The notes beneath the pieces were generated by a model. It had not been told where the DNA came from. It was given only the letters and a program-made list of their open reading frames with translations, and searched no databases. A stretch of 64,000 nucleotides of DNA. Origin: Prorocentrum cordatum. Lineage: Eukaryota; Sar; Dinophyceae; Prorocentrales; Prorocentraceae. This document shows, in pieces, positions 1-10,816 of the stretch. The position numbers and the translations under genes were made by a program. Position 1 is the stretch's first letter. Every line of letters begins with the position of its first letter. The stretch is taken from NCBI GenBank assembly GCA_963575745.1, contig CAUYUJ010018721.1:36001-100000 (forward strand). Direction: 5' to 3'.

Positions 1-480
1 GGACGCTCCCGCTGGGGCCCACCCGGCTGCGGGCGCCCTTCGAATTCTGCACCCCAGCCTGATTGTCGGACCTGCCGGGCCAGGGCTCGGGATGACAAAG
101 CGGTCCCCGGCGAGGGGCACAGACCCCCGCGGAGCCGCGCTGTGAGACAAGCAGGGCGCCGGGTGCCTGGGCCTGGCGGAGCAGAGGGGGCCTTGGCCTT
201 TGAGGGGGGGCCCCGTGCTTCCTGGGCGCCGGGTGCCGCGGAGGCGCGGCGCGCGGGGAGAGAGAAGACGGCGCCGGGGGCGGGGTCAAGAGCTCGGGTC
301 TGCCGCCCCCCCCCCCCCCAGGGGTCTCCTGCTCCCTCGCTGCCCTTCCCTCCGTCTGCTGACCCTCCTGCCCCGCCCCGCCCTCCTCCTGCTCCCTTCC
401 TGCCCCTGCTGCTGCTGCCCCTCCGTTCCTCCCGTTTCTCCTCCTCTCGTCCGCGCCTTTCTGCTCTTTCTGCTTATTGT
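1..480. other. GC-rich non-coding stretch
   Basis: No recognisable gene. GC-rich sequence with a C homopolymer near 304-319. Frames that stay open here run straight into the TCC tract that follows and show no family similarity. Confidence 0.5.
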
Positions 481-551
481 GCTCTTCCTCCTCCTCCTCC
501 TCCTCCTCCTCCTCCTCCTCCTCCTCCTCCGCCTCCTCCTCCTCCTCCTGG
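481..551. repeat. (TCC)n microsatellite
   Basis: A nearly pure TCC/CTC trinucleotide run of about 70 bp. It produces poly-Leu, poly-Ser and poly-Pro frames on the plus strand and poly-Arg or poly-Glu on the minus strand, so ORFs overlapping it are not evidence of genes. Confidence 0.95.
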
Positions 552-1200
552 CCTTCTCCGTCTCACCGCCCCCTTTCAAGACAGCCGGGAGCGGCATCCA
601 GTGCCAGTTTGCACGTGGACGCAACGTCAAAATTCGGGCCGCAGCATTTGCGGGCGGAAGATGGCGTGTCGCACGCTTCTGGGTGGACGCTGGACGGAAT
701 TGAGTTCGGAAGAGGTGGAGGGACATGAGAAGGAGGAGGTGGAGGAGAATGAAGGGGCGGCGGAGGACGACTGCGGAGAGGTGGGATGGGTAGCAGGATT
801 CGGAGAAGGACGTGGAGACGGAGGATGACGAGGGGGGAGGGCGAGGAGGAGGTTTAGGGTTACACGGCAGTCGTTGAAATAATGCACACTTGGATATCCA
901 GATCCCAATTCATTTCAAGCGGCATCCTACTTCAAATGTCACTATGTTTTTGTTGCTGGTATTCGTTGTTATTCGGGCGGACCCGAACCCAATATACTTG
1001 ATCCGCCCTCCTACTTTATGTTCCCACCTACTTCTTCCGACTGGCGGTTAGGTGGTCGGATGAGTAGAAGTAGTAGCACAGCGCGACGCGCAGGCGGAGC
1101 AGTAGCAGAGTAGCAGCAGTTGCGGCAGCCGTAGCAGTCGTGTCTACGACTGCGCTCATGACGGCTACCGCGGATCCTGCGAGGACTGCTGCAATTATCT
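552..1200. other. Unassigned non-coding sequence
   Basis: Unique-looking sequence between two TCC tracts. A GAGGAG-rich patch lies at about 690-850 and a lower-GC patch at 850-1060. I see no gene, RNA or repeat family in it. Confidence 0.4.
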
Positions 1201-1475
1201 GCATCTCCTCTTCCTCTTCCTCCTCCTCCTCCTCCTCCTCCTCCTCCTCCTCCTCCTCCTCCCTTGCTCTTCCTCCTCCTGGAAGCATCAGCGGGGGCAT
1301 GTCCAAATCCAAACTTGGGGCCCGCAAGCAATAACATGTACATCTCCTCCTCCTCCTCCTCCTCCTCCTCCTTCCTCCTCCTCCTCCTCCTCCTCCTCCT
1401 CCTCCTTCTCTTCCTCCTCCTCCTCCTCCTCCTCCTCCCTCCCTCCCTCCCTCCCTCCCTCCCTCTCTCCCTCCC
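1201..1475. repeat. (TCC)n tracts with a CCCT sub-run
   Basis: Two TCC tracts (about 1201-1262 and 1341-1437) are followed by a CCCT tetranucleotide run (about 1436-1475). All reading frames stay open through them, which explains the overlapping poly-Ser, poly-Leu and poly-Glu translations on both strands. Confidence 0.95.
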
Positions 1476-1856
1476 TCCCTCCTCCCTCTCTCTTTCTGCT
1501 CTCCCTCCTCCTCCCGCCCTCCCTCTTCTCCTGGCCCTGGCGGGTGCCCATCCCCCCTTCCGACGCCCCGCCAGAGTCCAGGGCCTGCACCCCGCCCCGG
1601 GCCACGCTCCAGGCCTTGGCCGACCCCCTGGCCAGACGATCCGGCCCTGGGCCGCCACGATTTGTCCTCGGACAGTGCGTGCGCTGCTCGGGGGGCCCTC
1701 GTTCCCCGGCCCCTCCCAGGGGGCAGTGACAGCATCCCGGCGGGAGGCTATTCTCCGCATCTTCGGCCTCGGGAGGCCCTCGCCGGCCCTCGGGGCCGCC
1801 GGCTTAAGACGACGCAGGTCCTGGGGGGGGCATGGGTCGAGACCTCTGAGGGCCGG

Positions 1857-1935
1857 CCCTCCTCCTCCTCCTCCTCCTCCTCCTCCTCCTCCTCCTCCTC
1901 CTCCTCCTCCTCCTCCTCCTCCCCCTCCTCCTACA
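1857..1935. repeat. (TCC)n microsatellite
   Basis: About 75 bp of uninterrupted TCC units between GC-rich non-coding flanks. The flanks 1476-1856 and 1936-2285 show no gene. Confidence 0.95.
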
Positions 1936-2285
1936 TCCTTGCCCTCGCCCCCCCGCCTCCCGGGGGGCGGCCCTGTAGTAGGGCCGACGTCGGGTGTCTG
2001 GGTTCGCGTCCTGAGAAGGGCGGTGTAGGTTCGTAGCGGGCCGGCGCGGCGGCGATCCCGCCGCAGGGCTGCGTGCTGCCGGTGGCCCCCGCGTGGGCCA
2101 CACGGCAGGATCGGGCGGCCGAGTGGCCGCCGGTCGTTCGGGGTCGAGCGGCCCGCGCGGTGGCAGAAGTTGAGGCCGGGGTCGTCACGCCAGAGTCGGG
2201 ATCGGGAGGGCGTGTCGGGCTTTCGCCTGGTGTCCGATTGGTGGCACGTGGTGGGCGCGTCGTCGGCGTCCCGTCCGCGCGCTGA

Positions 2286-2490
2286 TTGCACAGCACTGCT
2301 CGCACCACATGGCTTGCACCACGTATGGCATCACACCACATAGCTGACACCACATGTATAGCGCCACATAGTTTGCACCACATAGCTTGTAGCGCATGGG
2401 TTTACCTCGCATGCAATGCGCCACCTCAATTGCACCACGTAGTGTACAGCACGTACAGTGCACATTATGAGTGCAACCGTGCACTGTTTT
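2286..2490. repeat. Degenerate minisatellite of CACCACATA-type words
   Basis: Irregular tandem words of about 14-16 bp built on TTGCACCACATAGC. The reverse complement of this word family recurs at 38940-39100, 40240-40420 and 41230-41690, and a same-orientation variant at 13745-13880, so it is a dispersed satellite in both orientations. Confidence 0.7.
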
Positions 2491-4066
2491 TGGGGTCCGC
2501 CCTGTCGAGGAGTGCTTGCCTTCAACACGAGGAGAAGGAACAATAAGAAGATTTCTGAATACACGATTTTGTTATTGCTCCTGGTGGCCTCCTGGAGGCC
2601 TGCAAAGGCCTGGAAGAGAAGGATGTTGTGATGGTGCTTGGCTCTTGGTCTGTCTGGATTGCTAAATGAAGTGCTCAATGACCGCCGTGCGCTAAGTACA
2701 GAGAACACCAGAACGAGGAGGCGGAGGAGGAAGAGGACGACGACGAGGAGGACGAGGAGGAAGAGGAGGAGTTAGGGAAGAAGAACCCCCCGCTCCCCGA
2801 GTTCCCGCTTGCCAGCCTAATGCTATTCACTTTCCCATGTTACGTGAGCTTCTTTTCTGCGTAGACGCCCCGCATCACCAAATTCTGCTTCAATGCCCCA
2901 CTATTCCAGTCTGCCGGTGAATAGAGGGAGGCGGAAGACGGGGAGAAGGATGCAGCTCCAGCTTTCGTTTTGCAAGCTTTCTTGCCTCAGCTTTCGTGTA
3001 GCACGGGGGTGCGCGTCCCGGACACTGCTCAGGAACGCGACGGCCCGCTGAACTCCCGAGCTCTCGGGGGCCTGGCTCGCTGCCGAGGGTGGCTTGGAGG
3101 AGGTTGGAGGTGCAGCAGTGGCGAGGAGTGAGGAGCAGAAGGATGTAGTTGTCCAGCAGGTCCAATCAGGCCGCACTTCCGCCTGCGCGCTGCAGGAGGG
3201 CACCAGAAAGCGACATGGGGGGGGGGGAGCCGAGGCGGGGAGAGGGAGAGGGGGAGGGGTGGTGATAGGTAGGGAGGGAGGGGGTGGGGAGGAAGGAAGT
3301 GGGGATGTAACCTGCACAGGACGGATGGAGGTTGAGCGGGGGAGGATGGGAGAGACGTGCAAGTAGGAGGGGGCGCGAGGGAGGGAATGAGGGCAGGAGC
3401 TACCGAGGCCGTGAAGAGAGAGAGAGAGAGAGAAACAATGAAAAATAAAAAGAGAAGGAGAGAGAGAGATATTTGGGGCAAGTAGCGTATTTCAACGCTG
3501 ATCCATCGTCTGAGTGTGTTCGCGATTCCAGCTGGCCATCAGTTAAAGTCTGATTGCGCACTGGAGGGATCCGAAAGGAATGATGCCATCATCGTTTCTT
3601 CTCTCGCTTCCCTGTGCCACAGCGAGTCTGATGGAGCTAAGACCAGGGAAGCAATAAGACGGCCAACCAGATGCTGGTCGTGTTGGCCATGCCTTGGCAA
3701 TTTGCGGTGTTGGCAAAGGAGGTGGAGTTTGAGCACTTCGCGAAGAGTCTTGTCCTCGACAGCTTTGACTCGTTCCTCGAGCAGGCTCCAGCACCCGCGT
3801 TTCATCCGCCGTGCATGTGTTGCTGTATCTATGTGCGCATCGTCGTGTGTGTGTGTGTGCAGTTCGCCTCGCTCCTGGGCGAGACAGGTCGTTCGCCGTT
3901 ACGGCGAATGCTCGCGCGCGTGGGTCTTCGTTGTCGCTCGCCCGTTGGCCGCGTGCCGGCGGGCGGAGAACCGCATGTGGCGCGCTCGTGTCCGCCGTGG
4001 GTGGCGCCCGCCCGCCCCCGGGCGCCCGGCAAGCTGATGCGCCCGCACGCCGTCGCTGGGGGAACA
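2491..4066. other. Unassigned non-coding sequence
   Basis: Contains a GA-rich patch (2700-2790), a GGGGGA-rich patch (3215-3330) and a (GA)n run (about 3414-3435). At 3540-3800 both strands stay open for about 90 codons with mixed composition. I recognise no domain there and do not call a gene. Confidence 0.4.
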
Positions 4067-4413
4067 TTCGGAGGTGGACAGACCTCCTACCCCTCCTCCT
4101 CCCTCCTCCTTCCTCCACTCCTCCTCCTTCTCCTCCTCCTCCCACCTCCTCCCCCTCCTCCTCTCCCTCCTCCCCTCCTCCTCCCCTCCTCCTCCTCCCC
4201 TCCTCCTCCTCCTCCTCCTCCTCCTCCTCCTCCTCCTCCTCCCTCCAACTTATGGTGGTGGTGGTGGAAAACGTTGATTAAGGAATTGGCCGTTTTCGGT
4301 TCGCGAGCGGGCGTCGCGGCCGTCATTGTTGCGGGTCCAGGTCCCTCGGTATCGGTCCCAGGCCGTTTTCACTAAGGGGAGGTTTGCTAAAAGGAGGTTT
4401 GTCCACCGCCGAA
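4067..4413. mobile_element. MITE-1 copy 1, expanded by an internal TCC tract
   Basis: The ends form terminal inverted repeats: TTCGGAGGTGGACAGACCTC at the left, and at the right GGAGGTTTGTCCACC followed by GCCGAA. The interior (4262-4390) matches the copy at 33637-33805 almost base for base, including the stretch reading GGAATTGGCCGTTTTCGGTT. A TCC/CTC run of about 165 bp (about 4086-4252) sits just inside the left end and is absent from the other two copies. No transposase is encoded, so it is non-autonomous. A target-site duplication is not clear. Confidence 0.75.
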
Positions 4414-4439
4414 ACGGGATTGTGAATGATGATGGTGGC

Positions 4440-4985
4440 AGTGGTTGAATGGTGAAGCTCGTTTCGGAAGTCTTGGGGCTGTCTTGGCCTCCCGTAAGGC
4501 AATCTTAGGGTTCCTCGGGGCCCTCTTGGGCCGTCCTGGGGCCCTCTTACGTTGGCTTGGGGTTCTCTTGGGCCGTCTCTTGGCCGTATGGTGGGCGCCT
4601 GGGGGCCGTTGGAGGGCCATCTTGGCGCCGTCTTGGGCCGTCCGGGGGCCTTCTAAGGCCATCTTGGGTCCCACGGGAGTCCCTCTTGGGCCGTCTTGAG
4701 CCGTCTTGGATGCCTATTCGGTCATCGTGAGATCCTGTCGGGCCGTCTTGAGCTGACTGGAGCCCGACGAGTCGAGAATGTGAAAATCATTCCAAAACTT
4801 CAGGCGAAACAACGATCGGGCTTCTTCAGACCCTGTTGAAGGTTCTCTTGCGGCCCTTCGGGGCTTTCTCGGAGGCATCTTGAGCCGTCTTGAAACAATA
4901 TTCGGCCGCCTTGTGGCCATCTTAGGCCGTCTTCGAGGCATCTTGGGCCAGTTTGGTATCCTCGGTTGTTTGCACGGGCCGTCTT
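4440..4985. repeat. Dispersed minisatellite, TCTTGGGCCG words
   Basis: Degenerate repeats built on words such as CTCTTGGGCCGTCTTG with irregular 15-30 bp spacing. The same words recur at 13130-13390, 30170-30280 and 32095-32335. Translations are short Leu/Gly repeats and are not taken as coding. Confidence 0.7.
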
Positions 4986-5059
4986 GCAAGCTCGGGACGC
5001 AGATCCATACTTTTTTTTAACGAGGGATCGTGGCCCTGGAGCGCTGGGGAGCAGCGCCT

Positions 5060-5470
5060 GGGAATGCGTGACGTGGTCGATCATGGAGCGGGTGGGCGTG
5101 GGATGACGGGTATAGGAAGTAGCAGTCGTGCGGGAAGTGCGCAATCCTCGAGCGGGTCCGCATGGAATGAGGGTTCTGGCGTGAGCTGACGTGCTGGAAG
5201 AGCACCATCCTCGAACGAGCACGCGTGGAAGGGGGGTCCAGGCATTGGCTGCCGCGCGCCATGCGGGGAGCGTTCAATCCTCGAGCGGGCGCGCATGGAA
5301 TGAGGATTCGGCCGTTCGTTGCCATGGGGCCAGTGCACTATCCTTGAGCGGGCACGCGTTGAATGGTGGATGGGGCACTCGCTGCCACGTTGGAAGTGTG
5401 ACGTCCTCGATCGTGCACGCAGGAAGTGGCCCTGGAAGGGAGGGGCGACGCCTGCGGCAGTCCGCGAGCA
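5060..5470. repeat. About six tandem repeats of roughly 65 bp
   Basis: A module resembling ATCCTCGAGCGGGCGCGCAT followed by GGAATG recurs near 5080, 5148, 5210, 5277, 5340 and 5405 with spacing of 62-68 bp and moderate divergence. Several frames are open on both strands because the period is not a clean multiple of three. Just upstream (5020-5040) is a CGAGGGATCGTGGCC word that also occurs in the tandem array at 32880-33095. Confidence 0.7.
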
Positions 5471-5494
5471 GAGGGGCCGGGAGGCGCTCCCTTA

Positions 5495-5660
5495 TCTTCA
5501 GGAGGAAAAGAAGCACACAGACACAATTAATCCTTGATCCCCCAGAAAATATGGGAAGTGGGCGGGAAGACAGAAACCCAGAAAATATGGGAAAATATGG
5601 GGAATCCTTTTATTTGTGTGTATTTATTTGTGTGTCCTTGGGCCCCTTCATATTTGAATT
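5495..5660. repeat. Dispersed repeat of about 150 bp, copy 1
   Basis: Shares an ordered series of blocks with 25495-25655: a CACACAGAC block, then GGGAAGACAGAA, then a block ending GGGAATCCT, then TATTTGTGTGTC next to a run of Ts and Gs. The spacing is conserved. No terminal repeats are visible. Confidence 0.65.
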
Positions 5661-6990
5661 CCAAAACGTTGCCAGACAGACGGCATTCTTCCGGCCGCCA
5701 CTCCGCCAACGTGCCAAAGGGCACGGTGGCGGACTGGCGGCCTGAAGATCCGGACCTCACGCGCTCATCCTCCGCAGTCGGAGCCTGCCGCGAAAAAATG
5801 TATGAATGATGAAGGCAGGGATTTGTCCCTCCCTCCTCCTCATAGGTCGGCGAAGTGACTGTGGCGTGTGTCCAGCCTCTCTGTCTTGCGCAGCTCGCAA
5901 GGGGGGCCATTCTTTCCCACCCACCCCCGCCCTTCCCCCCCAAAAAATGCGCCGTGGAAGTAAACTCGTCTGGGAGCCATTCAGTCTTGGTAAGGATGGA
6001 AGGAACAGGTGGAGGAGGAGGAGGAGGAGGAGAAGGAGGAGGGTCGGTGTTTGAGGTTCGTATATCGAGAGTTTCGAGCGCGCGCACCACTTGGGGTGAT
6101 TGGTAGTCTCCCAGGGCCTTGGGGACCTCCCGAGGCCTCTGGGGGACTTCCGAGCCCCCGTTCGGGCGTTGACTGGTGGTGTGCGCAGCTGCTCCGTTCG
6201 ATGGTTTGTCCGCCGTCCGAGCTCGGCCTGTGCCGAGGAGCTCCGCGAGAAGCGGCCGTGCCTCGTAATGTTCCACGTGGACTGGTGCAAGGCCTTCGCA
6301 AGGGGGAGCCCGACCCCGGGGGTGGCCTTTTGGAGGGAAGCGGAGGAGCGTGGACAGGGACGACAACCAAGCAGATGCTTACTGTCGCTGAGCCATGCCG
6401 CTGGAGCAGAGTTGCTGTACAGGTGCTGGTCGAGTCGAGTATCTCTCTTGTCGAGCCGAGCAGAGGGTCGGGAAAAAACATTGCACGAGCCGGAATAGGT
6501 GAGAAGAGTGCGTGATGTTGCCTGTGTGAGAGGAAGGATCTAGAGCAGGGGGAGCAGGGAGCGGCATGGTGTAGCGAGGGCAGGAAGGAAGGGGTGATGG
6601 GGTAGCAGGGAGCAAACAGGTGGGATGAAAGGGCAAGGGGAGAACGTGGGAGCAGGGAGCGAAGGGAAATGGGGAAATTAAGTACGGAGCGAAGCGGGTG
6701 GATGAGAGCAAAAAGGACAGAGGGGAAGGGGATGATGGAGCGACGAGGCGGTATGAGAGCAGAAGGAAAAGTGATGCGGGACGGGGGCAAGGGGAGGTGT
6801 GGATGAGAGCGAGGAGGTGGAGGAGTGGAACGAGGATGATGTTTAGTTGAGGAGGCTGAAGGGAGGGAGGCACGACGAGAAAGGAGATGGATGGACGGGG
6901 GGGGGGGCGAAGGAGCAGAAGGAGGAGGAGGAGGAGGAGAAGGAAAGGGATGGTAAGATAAGGTAATACATCCGCCGGGCGCAACGAGCC
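5661..6990. other. Unassigned non-coding sequence
   Basis: Includes a GGA run at 6011-6035 and a long purine-rich segment (6520-6990) of GGGGA and AGGAG words. The long minus-strand frames across it are polypyrimidine artefacts. No domain was recognised. Confidence 0.4.
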
Positions 6991-6994
6991 AAGG

Positions 6995-7001
6995 ATGATG
7001 C

Positions 7002-7037
<36 letters not shown>

Positions 7038-7605
7038 GGAGGAGGAGGAGGAGGAGGAGGAGGAGGAGGATGCGGAGGAACAGTCGGAGGAGGAATTGGC
7101 CGCGGAAGGAGGACGAGGCGGATGAAAACGGCACGGGTAAGAAGGAAAAGGCTGATGAGGTGGCGCACGATGAGAGGGGACCAGGAGGGAGGAGAGAGGA
7201 AGGGTGGAGGATGTGGATGGAAGGGATATGGAGGAGGGAAGAGGAAGAGGATGAGGAGAGGGAGGAGGAGGAGGAAGAGGAGAGACAAGGAGGCAAGATT
7301 TCAAGGAAGAGGAGAAACAAGGCGGCGGCCGTAACCTTCGAAGGTCTGCCATCGCGTCTTCCCAAAGTTTGCCAACGCGTCCGTCATCGTGCATCGCGGC
7401 GGCCTCGCGGCATCGCCAGCCCCCTCATCCTTCTCGTCTTCCTCTTGTGCTGCCTCCTCCGCCTCGTCGTCCTCCTCCTCATCCTCCTCCTCCACCTCCT
7501 TCCACCTCCTCCTCGTCCTCCTCCTCCTCTCTTCTCCCTCCCTCCCCTACTCCACCTCCTCCTCCTCCTCCTCCTCCTCCTCATCCTCCTTGTACTTGTA
7601 CTTGT
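6995..7605. repeat. (GAT)n, (GAG)n and (TCC)n tracts
   Basis: A GAT run (about 6996-7034) passes directly into a GAG run (7035-7070). Purine-rich sequence continues to 7320, and TCC-rich tracts occupy about 7430-7600. Poly-Met, poly-His and poly-Arg frames here are microsatellite artefacts. Confidence 0.9.
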
Positions 7606-7828
7606 GTGTGCGTGTGATCGCGCACTTGCTGCACACGCATGCTGCCCCGATCGCCCATGCTCAGCGTTCCGCCATGTCAGATAGACAGTTTCAGGCCATA
7701 CTGCCACATACGAGGCCTGCATTTCAGAGGCTGATAAGGTATACCTTTGTGCGCTCAGTGTACGTGTCAGGACGGGAAAGGGGAAGGATGGAGACGATAA
7801 CCATTATTGACCTGCACGATTGTGCCAG

Positions 7829-7911
7829 CGGTCAATGCTCAACAGCCTGTGGATTTTGCGCACGTGGACTGCACCGTGAACAAGGGGCTTTGCTTGAGAT
7901 ACGACGTTAAG
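7829..7911 (+). CDS. Exon of a protein disulfide isomerase-like (thioredoxin-fold) gene
   Basis: The exon encodes about 27 residues ending HVDCTVNKGLCLRYDVK. The VDCT...C..Y.VK pattern is the segment of PDI-family thioredoxin domains between the active-site helix and the cis-proline strand. It joins in frame to the exon at 8713, giving the family's characteristic YDVKGYPT. The 5' limit is set by an AG acceptor at 7827-7828; the 3' limit lies after AAG at 7911, where an intron begins GCGCC. In life this domain catalyses disulfide exchange in the ER lumen, but the CGHC active-site exon was not found in the window, so catalytic competence cannot be judged. The fragment could belong to any PDI-family member or be a gene remnant. 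Confidence 0.65.
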
Positions 7912-8712
7912 GCGCCAGCGCTGGGCTCACTGCTGGACGGCTGTTGCAGGTGCCCTTCCAAGCCCGTTCGACGTCTGAGCCCACTCGACCGCCGACTGGG
8001 CTCACTTCAGCAGAGCGGAGCGAAGTAGGCCCATTCGACCGCCGAGCGGCATCGATCCCGGATTTGCTGGGATGCCGCAAACGGGCCCAGGCGCCGAACG
8101 GACTCAAGAGGGGCATCATGGAGGAGAGCGCAGTGTGGAGCAGACGGCGGAGGGCAGGTTGTCTGACTGGTATGGGGGAAGGGTGAAGGATGAGAAGTAG
8201 CCGGAATGGACGGCGCTCACCTGGCTGATGGCGGCGGCGGCGGCGGTCGGGTTTTTGAATTCAGGCGACGGCGCACTTAACGATAGAGCAGGTACAGTAT
8301 ACGTAAGAGGGTATGGAGGGAGAGTATCAGAAAGTGGAAGGGGGGGCGGAGGAGGAGGTGGATGAGGAGGAGGAGGAGGAGGAGGAGGAGGAGGAGAAGG
8401 AGAAGAGGGAAGAGGCCTGCAAGGGTGCGGGGAGGCGCCGGAGGGGGTGGTGGCTTCAAAGGGCGACGTGGCTGAGGAGGAGGGGATGGGGGAGGATGGA
8501 GGACTGGGGGAAGGATAAGCGACACCAACCCCACCAGGGGGCAAACTCAGCGAGGAGATCCGCGATGCCTCTCCGAACTGGGGATAGGGGATATTTTGAG
8601 CGAGAGGGGGGACCACACCACCATGGGGACCCCTCCCTGGCTCCTTCCGCTGGTAGTCCCTGGTTGTGTTGGTGTCGGTTTTCCATGTCCCTAAGGGTGG
8701 GGCGGCCCCGAG
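7912..8712 (+). other. GC-AG intron of the PDI-like gene
   Basis: Inferred from the seamless protein join YDVK|GYPTIKYF. The intron would start GCGCCAGCG and end CCCCGAG, which is a GC-AG intron of 801 bp. GC donors are a known feature of dinoflagellate genes. It contains a GGA tract (8345-8405) and no other recognised element. Confidence 0.6.
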
Positions 8713-8801
8713 GGCTACCCGACCATCAAGTACTTCCGGCCGCATAACCAAGCAGAGCCACTCACGTACTCGTCCACGCGCACCGAGGAGGGCTTCCTCA
8801 A
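8713..8801 (+). CDS. Next exon of the PDI-like gene
   Basis: Encodes GYPTIKYFRPHNQ, then AEPLTYSSTRTEEGFLK. GYPT carries the cis-proline of thioredoxin/PDI folds, and the Y.....RT.EG.L segment is the last strand and helix of the domain. It continues directly from the exon ending at 7911. The likely donor is AA|GTGCCC at 8801-8802, leaving phase 2. No following exon was recognised in 8802-10816, so the remainder may be farther away or lost. Plus strand; no regulatory site is visible. Confidence 0.65.
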
Positions 8802-10816
8802 GTGCCCTCATCGTCATCGTGCTTCTTCTTGGGCCCCCTATGAAGGAGCTGGTCCGAAAGGCTTGTTCCTCCGCGTCCGGACTGCTTGGGCATTTTTAGT
8901 GGGCCGCGAGACAGTACAAAAAACAGTGACCAGGATGAAACATTGGTCCTGAGGAAAAGGCCTGAGGTATCCAGGAACTGCTTCCCTCGGGAGCCATGCA
9001 ATCAAGGGCCCCCTATCCGCGTCCGCAGTCAGCGCGGCTCAATCCTAATGCAGGAACTGGCCGGCCTTGCTTTGTCCCGGGGTGCGTGGCCGAAGTGCGA
9101 TCTCGCGCTGTGGATGACAGGTATTAGTAACGTCGTGATCGTCCTTGTCGGCGGCACTCGCTGTTGTCGCCGACCCGCGACCAGTCTGCGACCCGCAGCA
9201 CCCCCGGGTCCCATTTCGACCCGATCGGTCCAGTTCGACATCGATGGTGGCCCGCTCGATCCGATGCCATCCCGATTCTCCGGCGACCCGCGGCGGCCCG
9301 ATCGGTTGCTTGCCCGGCGTTGTGGTGTGCATCTCGGCGTGGCCAGTCCAAGTCGAGTTCGACCCCGTGCCGATGCAGCCCGATCCGACGTGCGTCACGA
9401 TCCGCATGCCCGTTTCGATGCTGCGACCGATCCTGCCCCCCCCCCTCCCGATCCGGGCCACCTCTCCCGTATATCCGCGGCCGCGGGGGGTCTGCGGCCC
9501 AGGACTGTTGCTCGGCGCGTCGCGCCGCCTGTTCTGGCCCACCACGCGCTGACACCTGCCTGCAAGCTCGAGAAGGCGCCCCTCGAGAAAGCAGGAGGAG
9601 GAGGAGGAGGAGGAGGAGGAGGAGGAGGAGGAGGAGGAGGAGGGGGGACAGGGTCGGAGAGCCAGAGGAGAGGCAGCAGCCACAGCAAGTGCACCAAGCG
9701 CAGGCGCGGCCGGTGGCGGCCCGTGGCCACCGCCTCGCGCCCCTGCTTCGCGGGGGGCGCGGCCCTCCGCCGCGCCGCCCGCGCCCCGCGCTTCGCAGCT
9801 CCCAGCGAGCAGAGTTCGCCCCCGCCCGCCCTGCTGCGCCGTCGGCCGCTCGACCCGGGCGCGGGCCGCGGGGAGGCGCCTCCCCGCGGCCACGCCGAGG
9901 TGGCGAGCCGCCGCCCAGGCGCCAGCGCGGCGCTGACCTCGGCGCGCAGGTCAGCCTCCGCCTCCAACTCGGCCCCCGGCAGCTTCCGCGCGCGCGGCCG
10001 CGGCTGCCTCGTCGGCTGCCAGCCGCGCCTCCGTCGCAGGTCGCAGCGGCCAGTGCCGCGCCCCTCTCTGCCCGCGTCGCTGCGGCCAGGTTTCACGCCG
10101 GCCGCTTCGTCGCAGGCGCCAGCGGACGCGGCGCTCTGCCGCCCGTACGGCGGCCCCGGGCGTCGTCGCCACCGCGTGGCCGCCGCCGCCGTCGGCGCCG
10201 GCGTCGTCGGAGGTGTCCGCCCAGCTCCGCGCGTGCGCGTTGATGGAGTGGCCACCCCAGTCCAGCTCCAAGCGCTGGGTCCAGTCGCTGGGCTGGCCGC
10301 TGGGGCTCAGCACGCACGTGCCGTTCCCTCGCCGGACCACCGGATGAGGACTTGCCCCTCCGGAGGCCCAAGGCAGTGCGAGCAGCGGTGCTGCAGGATC
10401 TTCCACACCTCCGCCTCCTCGAAATCCTCCGACTCCCCGAGAGGCCGGCGAGGGCTCTCCAGGCCGAGCAGCGGCGCCAGGTTCGCCCCCTCCCCCGACT
10501 CCCTGGAGCTGCCCTGCGCTCCCAGCGCCACTCCAGCCCCGGGGTGCGACGAACCGGCGCGCAGACAGAGGTGGGACAGCGCCCGCCAGGCTCCCCGGTG
10601 CAGCAGCAGGACCTGGGCTGGCCGCCTTCTGCATCCCCCGGGGGGGGCCTCTGGCGTCAGGGAGGTCCCGGTGGGGCGGCGCCCAGCGTCCTCGGCGCCC
10701 GTGGCACCAGGGTCGCCACTGCCTGTGCCACTGCTGCCGCCGCCGCCGCCCGTGCCCCCGCCGTCTCCGCCGATGCCCTCGCCGTCGCCGACGCCACTCA
10801 GAGCCCCGAATCGTCA
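8802..10816. other. Non-coding or unassigned, with a GGA tract
   Basis: Very GC-rich (especially 9640-10800) with a GGA tract at 9592-9645. The 645-codon plus-strand frame across it is compositionally random. On the minus strand, about 10340 down to 10200, a stretch reading GNGTCVLSPSG then DWTQRLELDWGGHSINAH has a more protein-like mix and could be an exon, but I recognise no family. Confidence 0.35.

Noticed and set aside
5981-7365. Long minus-strand frames of 330-435 codons rich in Pro/Ser/His
   Set aside because: They translate purine-rich microsatellite on the opposite strand. No conserved domain.
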